Notes under the pieces: generated by a model | What the model saw: the letters and a program-made list of their open reading frames with translations, nothing else | What the model was told of the DNA's origin: nothing | The model's database searches: none | Source of the DNA: Gigantopelta aegis | Taxonomy: Eukaryota > Mollusca > Gastropoda > Neomphalida > Peltospiridae | Direction: 5' to 3' | DNA: 64,000 nucleotides | NCBI RefSeq assembly: GCF_016097555.1 | Contig: NC_054713.1 | Span: 5,250,888 to 5,314,887 of the forward strand | Program-made: the position numbers and the translations under genes | In this document: piece by piece, positions 20,602-32,400 of the stretch | Numbering within the stretch: the stretch's first letter is position 1 | Layout: every line of letters starts with the position of its first letter

Positions 20602-21110
20602 CATGGGAGCCTGTATGCCTCTATATACAGGGCACAATTCAGAAATTTGTTCAGTGTAATCGGAGATATGTCATATTGGAAGTTGTTTTAAATGGCCCAG
20701 TGATTATAACGTAGTATACAATATACGTGTAATAAAAATGTACAAGGAATACGACGACACATAACAATGATCCATATTGCAAAATGCTTCCTGCAGCACT
20801 TTTTTTTAAATACTTTTCAACTTAAACAACAGTGGAGTTTAGACTTGAAACTTCAGTGACATCACACACATACTTGGTGTGCATTGCTATCGTGTTAAAC
20901 AGGTCTTGCCCTGTACATTGCCAAATTAACCAATTGCTAATTTTTATACAAAATTGCTATAAAATTTAGAATTTGGCTAATATAATATCCCTCAAATTAA
21001 CCACATTTTAAATATTTTAAAGGAAATGCTCTACATTTCTAAAAACTGGCTAAACCAAAATACGTTCCAGTGTGAGCCCTGGTTATTAAAGTCTCAAGAC
21101 TTCATTAAAG
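19770..21110. other. Intergenic DNA with poly-C tracts
   Basis: C runs lie at 20129-20142 and 20556-20599; the second is about 44 C. At 20905-21085 there is a diverged 'ttggctaa' element ending in 'gtgagccctgg', which looks like a hAT-type MITE relic. No gene was seen. Confidence 0.6.
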
Positions 21111-21114
21111 GTAC

Positions 21115-21534
21115 AGACCCTAGTTTCAACCCGTGAAAATTAACACTAAGTTTAGTTAAAGGAACAGACCCTAGTTTCAACCCGTGAAAATGAACACCAA
21201 GTTTAGTTAATCTACAAACCTGTAACACATTTGGATAAAGTTACAATTGAGTGAAACATGAGTCTGTGACTTTGAAATGCTGAAATACCTTAAAAAAATA
21301 GACTAAAACTTGACTCCATAACTGTTACTTCTCAGACGCACATGCGTTTTTAAAAATATGAGAAATGCATTTTGTGATATTAAAAACACCTGGATGACCA
21401 AAAACACTTCGAATGTATGGAAATTGATAATCTAAACCATAAAATCTAAGTAAAGTATGATTTCAGTTGTCAAAAATGGCTCTAATAGTCAAAAATATGC
21501 CTTGGTGTTTAAAAACTTTGGGAAGTCCCTTTAA
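21115..21534. mobile_element. TTAA-flanked element with an internal 51-bp duplication
   Basis: TTAA at both edges (21115-21118 and 21531-21534), with ends AGGTACAGACC and GGAAGTCCCT that are only loosely inverse. The first 51 bp ('agaccctagtttcaacccgt' phrase) occur twice in tandem at 21117-21218. Confidence 0.55.
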
Positions 21535-21841
21535 CACTAGAGACTTGAGTCTCGACTTTAAACATTTTATAAGTAGGAATCATAAGATCACATAAAAAAA
21601 ACACCCAACTTCATTGAAAGCTAAATATTTCCTCCATACTAGTCTAAGATGGGGTCAAGAACACCAACTGTCTCAAAATACATTTGGATGAATATTTTTT
21701 TTATTGATTTTCATAATGAAATTGGCCTCCAGATTTCACGGAAAGGGTAGTTTTTGGCAGCACATTAATAGGACATGTACGCCAGCAAAATCATGGCCCC
21801 GAAAGTCTATCACTTATCATCCTGGCTGCAGATATTTGTAG

Positions 21842-21940
21842 CAATCGTAGTGCTACGATATCATAAAACCATTGTAGGCTATGATATCATAGCTTAACGA
21901 TGGTTTTATGATTTCACAGCACTACGATCGCTTTGAAAAT
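21842..21940. mobile_element. Hairpin MITE, about 100 bp
   Basis: Two inverted arms with 'cgtagtgctacgatatcata' on the left and its near inverse on the right, almost without a loop. It sits between two diverged copies of a 160-bp repeat (21620-21800 and 21950-22110). Confidence 0.75.
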
Positions 21941-22807
21941 ATGAGCACAGGTCTGAGAGAGGGTCAAGGCACCCAGCTGCCTCAAACTACGACATTTGAA
22001 TGAGTATTGTTTTTATTATTTTTATAATAAATCAGGTCTTCGGATTACACGGAAAAGGTGAGGGTTTTTTAAAGCATTCCTGCAGTGCATCAGCAAAATC
22101 ATGACACCCATCACAATGTAATATAATCCACCATTCTAAATTTACAAAAAAACACTTTTCCAATGGGTTTTTGACAATCACAGAATCACAGAGCATGGAA
22201 CCAAATGGTGTTTCCCAAGAAATTTCTCTCAATAACTAATTGAAAAAGCTGTCTTTGAAGCTTCCTTCAATAATACTGACTTGGATACCAATTTTGTGCC
22301 ACGTGTGTATATATATGGGCTGTCTTTGGAATGTGAAAGAATTTCATCACTGATTTGACATTTCACGTCCTGGAAAAGTCCTTGAATTTTATGTTTTTTC
22401 AAGTGTAAGAACCCTGTAAAGATTTCTACCCAATTTTCTACCTCTGCTATCTATAGGTACCCCTACTATCTATAGATAATTATACAATATATGGGTATTT
22501 TCTAATCCTATCTTTTGATACCATCTGGCAATGTGTGGGTGCCTAAAGAATGGAGAAAACTTGAGTTGCTTTCTCTTTTAAGAATACTTCACCCGGACTC
22601 AATACAAATGCATATTCCCTTACGGGTAGTAGTCTGGTCCAAACATCCCAACAACCAATATGGGATGGCCTGAAAATTCTTCTACCGAGTCCTTCCTGTT
22701 CCGGTCAAATAATTGTAAGTTCCTTCTTTTTCCCGAGCAAATCGCACGGAGAATTGTAAGCGGGAAGACTTGGGAGCGTATAAACCCTTGAGGGCCAGGG
22801 GTCTCTT

Positions 22808-23195
22808 CATCTTCATAAATCAAGGCTAATATTCGTTCCTGGTATTCAGCCTTGATACATGTCGTCAAGAAATCGTGCCACAAAATGCTTAAATTTTATT
22901 GGATGCGATGAGATCTCATTGCAACGAATTCCAACGCTCCTTATAGATTCCCTTGTTATTGTAAACAAAGATGGCAACGTCAGCGTCCGGTGGTTAATTT
23001 TTGATATTGCTTTCAAGATTGTCACATGTTACCGATGCTGTGATTGGTCAGCGATGTCATCGTGTAAGGGACATAATCGGTGTTACAAATTTTCTTCCAA
23101 TAGAGGGTGCTAGTAGTGGATATCAGTAATCTTGACGACATGTATCAAGGCTGAATACCAGGAACGAATATTAGCCTTGATTTATGAAGATGGAG
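22808..23195. mobile_element. Element with 63-bp perfect inverted arms
   Basis: The arms lie at about 22808-22870 and 23132-23194. They are identical over 63 bases in inverse orientation ('catcttcataaatcaaggct' onward) and enclose about 260 bp. It lies downstream of the galactokinase stop codon. Confidence 0.85.
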
Positions 23196-23453
23196 TCTCT
23201 TAGGCTCTGCTAGACAACAAAGCATCCTCTTTGCAAGTCTTTTAACATTGCACTGCGAGATCGCAAAGTTGCGAGAGTTTAGTGAATTAGGCCCCAGGTG
23301 AAGTAGAAAAGAAATACTGTAACCGAATGTTTTACACAATATCAAAATAACCCTAACCCAATGCAAGCTACACATACATATATACAAAGTCTGCTTGTGG
23401 ACCCCACTAAAGCGTACTATTAAGCGAATGTAAAGTTCTTCTTCTTCTCCTCT

Positions 23454-26400
23454 TCATAACTTCAATGATCGTGCCCCGTCAGCTGGGAGGCATATGTAGA
23501 ACGTAGGGCTGCCATTGTATTTTTCCTGAAAATAACCAAATCAAGCTTGCAGTTAAAACCAACACTATGATAAAAAGGAAGAGTCGAAATGTCATGAGTA
23601 TGACACATATTACAAATGAATTACATAAAACATATGCAGTTAAAGGAAGGAATAAATGTTTTATTTAATGACGCACTAAACACATTTTAATTACGGTTAT
23701 ATGGCATAGCCAGACTTATAGTTAAGGACCATACAGATAATGAGAAGAAACTTACCATCAGAAAGCAATGGGCAACTCCTAACTATTGGCAGCAAAGGAT
23801 CTTTTATATGCAGCATCCCATAGACAGGATTGCACATACCATGACCTTTGATATACCAGTTGTGGAGACCTGGCTGGAACAAGAAATAGCCCAGTGGTCT
23901 CTAGACTGACCATGTATCAAGTGTGCAAGTTATCTCTGGGCTATGTCCCATCCCTACTTGCAGTTGAAATGCACACATTTGATAATTCTGACATGTAGTC
24001 TTTAAACAATACCCACTTTTCAGAGCAGTATGGGATCTTTTAAATGCACATACCATGGCCTTTGATATATCAATTGTGGGGCACTGGCTGGAACAGGAAA
24101 AAACTCATGTGGGTCTGCTGAGGGGGTTTGATCCTACAACCCATTTACCTCAGGCAATCATGCCATAGATGTGCCACCAATTGAGCTAAAGCTACACACA
24201 CCTCACACACCCATTACAGGCTAAATTTAAGGTGTAAGTGGTCAGCTACATTTTCACAATTCTAGGGGTGCTTGTATGGAAGGTAAAACGAAAACAAAAT
24301 TTAACATCAGCATATTAAAAAAAAATGCCTGTTTGGTGTCTAACATATGGCTATTTCGATATCTGGTTAATAGACGGAAGAGAAAAGCTGCTGTTACCAC
24401 ATTGGTCACACCAATAAATCAGCAAGTGATCTTTCAAATCTATTTTCCCCCATACACAGAACAGTACATATGGCCTTTGATATGCCAGTCGTGCACTTAC
24501 CGGCACATGTTAAACTATGGCTATTATCACAAGGGGTAAGCAGGAGGCAACTGGGTTTTTTTGTTGCATACTTACTACCCACAACATGGCTCGAAATTAA
24601 TGACAGCACCAAAGACAATTCCTGTAATTGAGATATAAATTGCCATAGAAAGTAGAAAGCATCACCAATGGCACTTTTATGCCTTTGGTAAAGCTCCTCA
24701 ACAATGGCAAAATGTATACACCTTGTGTACATTATCTGCCAATATTTAACATTTGCACATTTGTAATATGTCTACATACAGCAAAATAACCTTTCAGTCA
24801 TATTTATTTGCTACAAAAGTCGCTTTAAAAACATTTGCCATAGGCAAGCTCAAATTTGCCATCATTGGGCCGTTTCACCCATGGCAATTCTTTAAAAAAT
24901 TGCTGTGGGAGATAAATTCTCATGTCCGAGCCCTGCACAATAAATCTTTTTACTTGAATGATATATGCTTACAGAAGAAAAAAAAATAGTGGATCCACCA
25001 CATATAAAATAATATAACAACAGTGACTCCTGTCTATAGCCTGTGACTAATTCTGTAACAATGTGAGCGATTGCTTTTTCTGTTACAGCCCTGAGGGGCA
25101 ATACCTTAATGTGAGTGTTTGCTTTTTCTGTTACAGCCCTGAGGGGCAGTACCTTAATGTGAGCGATTGCTTTTTCTGTTACAGCCCTGAGGGGCAGTAC
25201 CTTAATGTGAGCGATTGCTTTTTCTGTTACAGCCCTGAGGGGCAGTACCTTAATGTGAGCGATTGCTTTTTCTGTTACAGCCCTGAGGGGCAGTACCTTA
25301 ATGTGAGCAATTGTTTTTTCTGTTACAGCCCTAAAGGGCAGTACCTTAATGTGAGCGATTGCTTTTTCTACAGACTCCTTCTTCACCAGGGTGACAGTAC
25401 ACCCCCCGAACCCCCCTCCTGTCATCCGAGACCCGTAAACACCATCCACTTCAAGGGCTGCATCAACCAACTGGTCCAGCTCTGTACAGGAGACTTCGTA
25501 ATCATCTCTACAATCAAAGAAAGGAATGTTAACAGCACCCCCGCACATTGTTTAGTCACCAGACACTTTGTAATCATCTCTAGAGTCAAAGAAAGGAATA
25601 TTAACAGCACCCCAGCACATTGTCTAATCTGAATAATACCAGACATTTCGTAAACATCTCTACGATCAAAGGAATGTTAACAGCACCCCAGCACATTGTC
25701 TAACCACAAGACACTTTGCAATCAACTCTGCAATCAAAGGAATGTTAACAACACCCCAGCACATTGTCTATAATCACCAGACACTTTGTAATCATCTCTG
25801 CAATCAAAGAAAGGAATGTTAAAAGCACCCCGGCACATTGTTTAGTCACCAGACATATCATAATAACCTCTAGAATCAAAGAAAGAAATTCTAATTTATA
25901 AGAAAGTTTGACACCACTAGAGTATATTGAGTTATTAATCGTTGGTTATTGGAAGTCCAACATTGGGTAATTCGGACAGTCTTCCGAGAAAACCCACTCA
26001 ATTTTTGCATTAGCAGCAAGGGATCCTTTATATGCACTTCCCCACAGACAGGACAGGCAATACATGTCATAGGGTACTAGTTAGGATAGGAAAAAACCCC
26101 AACCGTTCTACCGAGGAGGTTCGATCCTAGGACCCAAGCACAGATTGTTTAATCAGAGGCTGTTTGGTGTTTGACGTATAATAATGTGACACCTGGTCCC
26201 AGCAATAAACAGGGCTAGTTCTGGGTGAGCAGAAAATCTCGCCAAATTATTAATTAGACTTCATAAACTGCAGAAACCCACAGATATTTTTCCATAAAGT
26301 ATCAATGGTTAAGACCACAATTATTTCTTAAAATCAAAATAACAAGTATTTCCATATATTAAAATAAAATTTGCTATTTGTTTTTAAAATTGGCAAATGG

Positions 26401-29400
26401 CAAAGTTGGCAAGTGCTAAAGCTAGATCTTTTAATTGAGAACACAGAGGTTTACAACTTTATTTTAACTCTGTGCATACATAATGTTATCATGTCTGTTT
26501 TAGCTCACCTGTTGTTGAAAAAAAGTCTTAAACGGACTGGAAGAAGCAAGAAGCAATTAGCCCAAAATTAAAAGATTAGCAATTGGCTAATTTGGTAATG
26601 GACAAGATGATCTTTGGGCATTGTCACGGGGATTCTATAATTCCCGTAACTGAATAAAACACAATTATCAAAATATCTCTCCTAACTATATATCTATTAG
26701 ATCTCTCTGTAACAGGCTGTTAAACCTAGTATGGCTCGTCTCTAGGTATGATCAGAGATACGATCTTATATAAGTATATATAATATAGCACGTTAGTTCT
26801 CTAGAAAACACAACAAAAACACAATACACTTTGGAATCTGTATTAATCTACGCTGACAAATGTACAGCCGTAGTATTAAATTAATAACAACAATAATACA
26901 ACCCAGAACTGATCACTTAATTAGTTAATCTCTAGGTGTCTAGTTACACAATATGCGAATCACTTCACCGTTACACCACACCCACACGTGTGATAATTGA
27001 GAAACGCTTCTAGGAGAAGTTAATTAATAAAGGAATTACAACACCATTCCTAACTGGTTAATTTATAATTAACCCTTACTACTCGTTCAGTAACGTGTGA
27101 TAATTTAGAACGCTTCTTGGGGAACTTAATTAATAAAGGAATTACAGCTCTATTCCTAACGGGTTAATTTTTAATTAACCCTAACTACTCTTCAGTAATC
27201 TTGTAACACAGAATTAATACTTATCACAATAAAGACAATAACCTACAGTGTACCTAGGGTCTTCTAGGATGACTGGCTAAGCTTTATATTACCAAATACT
27301 CATATAATGTTAGAACAATAAGTCTACGATTTACTTCGTCAGATGACCGAAGACACTGTCTAAAGAATAATGGTATAATACAGTATTAAAATATTTAAGT
27401 CACATCAATCACATCAAGGTTATACACAGAGCAGAAATGATATTTACCAAAGTCCAAACGGACTAACGTTCCTCCGGAGCCTTCCTAATCGTTCTCCCAG
27501 ATCTCTCTAAATTCTAGCTATTTATTCCAAAATCAGAATTGGCCTGAGGGAACAAAGCGGCACCTCACGTATCATCTCATAGTCTACCTCGGTATATTTC
27601 TCTCTGATCGTCAGACTACTGACGCCATCGTCGCCAAAATCACGGTCGTCGAAACCGCACTCGCAGAGGTATTACGTAACTACTCGCCACATGGCCTCCA
27701 CAGCGGGACTAAGTGCATATTGGAAAGTCCGACGTGCGAAGTATTACGTAACAAGTTGTCCACCTGGGCTACGGGCAATAAACTGCACACGGCCCTCTAA
27801 CACAATTAAAATCGCCACAGGCGAAACAAATTAAGAGCATGTACCGTGACACACCCCCACCTCAAAAAGGATATTTCCTCTACTCTAGGAATAGGGAAAT
27901 ATACTACATTAAAACAAAAAGGGTGCGTTAACCGACGCATACGGGCATTTATAACACATGTAATAATAAGGTGACTACCAGTAATCACACTGAGTCTCTG
28001 AGTCCCTGGTATACAAAAATATATATAAACAAACAGAAATAAAGAATGTCAACACATTATCATAACGTTCAACTTCGGGACAGGGCATCAGCGATTACAC
28101 TGGATGTGCCCTTGATATGTCCAATGGTAATTGGGAATTTCTGCAGACGAAGACTCCATCTCAAAACTCTCTGGTTGGAGGCTTTCATTAGGATGGTCCA
28201 GTCCGTCTTCATCTTCTGGGAACAGCACAGCTCCAGCACCCACGTCACTGGCACCCACAGCTAGCTTGAACGGCACTCGGTAGTCTGGTGCTGCCATCAC
28301 GGGAGACGAGTAGCGCCTCTGCTTGAGACGGTTGAATGACTTCTCGCATTCACCTGACCAATGGAACTTCGTTTCCTTCCTTTTCATCGTCGCACGTTTT
28401 CCAGGTTTTCTCCGATAGGCATGCTGTCGAATCTGTGTAGCGTTGGGTTCCAAGCGCACATCTTGGCTTAAGGTGTCGGTAACCGTTGGAAGGTCCCGAC
28501 AAATGGAAACATTGTCTTGTATCAATGTAGTCAGCTTTGCTCGCTGGGGGTTCAAGTCTGCTAGAATCTGGCCGTTGGCCAACTTGATCTCCGCAGTCTT
28601 GACGTCATCACAGGAAATTGAGTGTCTCTCAATTTGGACCGGTCTCTCTGGAACTATCGGCAGTCTGTCAAAATAACCTTTTAGCAAATTGATGTGACAA
28701 TACCTACTTTTCCTAACCCTATCAGGAGTGTTTATCATATACCCTGTCTCATTAACTCGTTTGTGCACAACATAGGGCCCGAAATACCTGTTCTGCACAG
28801 AACCCCGTTTAATGGGAAGGTACAGCAGCACCTTATCCCCTGGTTTAAATTCCCGACTCTTAGCCTTCCTATCAAACACTGATTTTATTTTGCTCTGAGC
28901 ATGGCTCAGTTGCTTCCTAGCTAGTTCGGTCGCCGGCAACCTCCGATCTCTAACTCTCTTATTTATTAATACTCCCTTGTCCACAGTTAACAAGGTAGTG
29001 CGAACTGCCAACAAAATTGGATCAGCCCCCTGCTCTAGTACTAGCTCTTGTCTAATACAAGGTAAGTCCCCTCTATCAAACACAACTGGTTCAATTCCCC
29101 TCTGCGGGAGATCAACATGTTCTACCACATTTACTTTGTCAGTTGACTTATCTACCATTTTACTGATAACCTCATCCACTCCAATGTCATGGCTCACACA
29201 CGTATCAGACAAATCACAAATATCCTCTGCGTCTTGTGCTAACCTACTGGTCATATCCCTAGTCATTACACACGCAGGATATTTAATCTCATCAACCTCA
29301 CACTCTTCTATTGGTAACGTGCTGTCTTTAATTAACAGTTGGTCACATTTCGGCTGACAACACTGACTAGTCAAATCATTTCCCAACAAAACTCCTATGT

Positions 29401-32400
29401 TTTCAACAGGCAAGTCCTTCACAACACCCATAACGACTGGTCCCGTCACAAACTTCGAACACAAGAAAACCTTATGTAACCGGACAACCATTTTTTCTCC
29501 AGTAACTGAGCTTAAAGCCAAACTACGTCCTATGTCTGAATTTTCAATACCAGCTAAACACTCTTGCGTTATCAGACTCTGACTACACCCGGTATCTCTA
29601 TAGATTGATATTGCCTTAGGACACAACTCTTGTTTCACATCACAAACCATACCAGTGGACACATACGGGTTTACTTTCTCTGCTATGGGACTAACCATTA
29701 ACCTTCTCGCTAACGGAGCTGACCTCACTAAACCGACCACTTGCGCATTATCGCGTTTCCTTTTAAAACAATCCCCGATAAGATGGTTATCCTTTTTACA
29801 GTAACTGCAATGTGGACGAAAAGTTCGTGCATTGGCTGATAATGCAGGTCTATCCTTACTTTGCCCACCAGGTGCATTCCTTGCCTGACTAGCTGACCAA
29901 CTAGATGACTCTCCCCGATAGTTACTTTCCCGAGAAAAACCTGGCTGAAATTTCTTCTTATCACCCTGTTGTAAAGAGCTACCCGGTACTGCCTGAGCTT
30001 TGTGTATTAACACGTAATCATCTGCCACTATACCTGCCTCCTCTATCTTTTTGACATCACGATCCTCTAAATGAATACGTAAGCTAACCGGTAATCCATT
30101 TTTAATGTCCTGTAAGATCAACAACTCCCGTAACTCGGTATATGACTCTACCTGATGAGAAACAACCCATTTATCAAACATCCCTGCCTTCTTAGCCACA
30201 AACTCACTATAAGACTGACCCTGCGTTTTTCTCAACTCGCTATACCGTAAACGATAATCCTCAGGTCGTAATTCATAAGCCCTCAACACTGCAGCCGTAA
30301 CTAAGTCATACTGACTTGCTCGCTCATCACTCATTGAATTATAAGCTATACTAGCCCTCCCCTTAAACTTAGACACGGCTAACAATGTCCACTTAGACTG
30401 CGGCCAATTTAGTTGCTTAGCGGCCCGTTCAAAAAGTTGAAAGAACATGTCTACCTCCTCATCGTCAAATACAGGCACTGATCTATAAGCCTCCGACATG
30501 TTAAAACCATTTCCTGCCTCACGTCTAACTTCTTCAGTATTCAACTTTAACTCATGTTCCACTTTTAATTTTTCTAACTGGAATTCTCTATCTCTATGTC
30601 TATCTTCTCTATCTCTCTCTTCTCTTTCTCTCTCTCTCTCTCTATCCCTATCTTCTTTTTCTCTATCCCTCTCTTCTCTTTCTCTATCGCTGTCTATCTT
30701 CTCTATTTCTCTCTTCTCTTTCTCTCTCTCTCTCTCTCCCTCTATCTTCTCTATCCCTATATCTATCTTCTCTGTCCCTATCTTCTTTTTCTCTATCTCT
30801 ATCTTCTTTCTCTCTATCCCTCTCTTCTCTTTCTCTCTCTCTCTCTCTATCTAATGCACGTTCTTCTCTTTCGTACTCAAGTTTTTTAAAAGCTAATTGT
30901 TGTTCCACACTTAACTCATTTATCTCTATCTCTGGAACAATCTCACTGTCTTCCATAACAGGCCTATCACCAAAAACTTCCTGGATAATAATTGTCTTTA
31001 TATCACCTAAAGTTTTAGCTGATGTTAAATCAATTTCTCGCTCACCCGCGATTTCAACTAACTCGGCCTTACGTGCTCGCTTAATCTCCACTACACTGAG
31101 CGTAGGCCTATCCAGCAAATTCTTATCCATGTTTAGATATGACGCACTTAATATTAATTAATTTTCTAGTGAACAACGTGCTACTTCTGGTTAATTTGTA
31201 AAATTAATTTATAAAGCCCCCATTTACAAACAATACTTTTTTAAATATGCATGTCCCGTTTCAGATCCCGGACGAGCGCCCCAATTTTCTACTCCTGTCA
31301 CGGGGATTCTATAATTCCCGTAACTGAATAAAACACGATTATCAAAATATCTCTCCTAACTATATATCTATTAGATCTCTCTGTAACAGGCTGTTAAACC
31401 TAGTATGGCTCGTCTCTAGGTATGATCAGAGATACGATCTTATATAAGTATATATAATATAGCACGTTAGTTCTCTAGAAAACACAACAAAAACACAATA
31501 CACTTTGGAATCTGTATTAATCTACGCTGACAAATGTACAGCCGTAGTATTAAATTAATAACAACAATAATACAACCCAGAACTGATCACTTAATTAGTT
31601 AATCTCTAGGTGTCTAGTTACACAATATGCGAATCACTTCACCGTTACACCACACCCACACGTGTGATAATTGAGAAACGCTTCTAGGAGAAGTTAATTA
31701 ATAAAGGAATTACAACACCATTCCTAACTGGTTAATTTATAATTAACCCTTACTACTCGTTCAGTAACGTGTGATAATTTAGAACGCTTCTTGGGGAACT
31801 TAATTAATAAAGGAATTACAGCTCTATTCCTAACGGGTTAATTTTTAATTAACCCTAACTACTCTTCAGTAATCTTGTAACACAGAATTAATACTTATCA
31901 CAATAAAGACAATAACCTACAGTGTACCTAGGGTCTTCTAGGATGACTGGCTAAGCTTTATATTACCAAATACTCATATAATGTTAGAACAATAAGTCTA
32001 CGATTTACTTCGTCAGATGACCGAAGACACTGTCTAAAGAATAATGGTATAATACAGTATTAAAATATTTAAGTCACATCAATCACATCAAGGTTATACA
32101 CAGAGCAGAAATGATATTTACCAAAGTCCAAACGGACTAACGTTCCTCCGGAGCCTTCCTAATCGTTCTCCCAGATCTCTCTAAATTCTAGCTATTTATT
32201 CCAAAATCAGAATTGGCCTGAGGGAACAAAGCGGCACCTCACGTATCATCTCATAGTCTACCTCGGTATATTTCTCTCTGATCGTCAGACTACTGACGCC
32301 ATCGTCGCCAAAATCACGGTCGTCGAAACCGCACTCGCAGAGGTATTACGTAACTACTCGCCACATGGCCTCCACAGCGGGACTAAGTGCATATTGGAAA

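Noticed and set aside
25063-25632. 189-residue plus-strand frame
   Set aside because: It is the antisense of the galactokinase exon 6 arrays.
28088-30562. 824-residue open frame as a host gene
   Set aside because: It lies between two LTRs and carries retroelement landmarks, so it is a mobile-element fossil.
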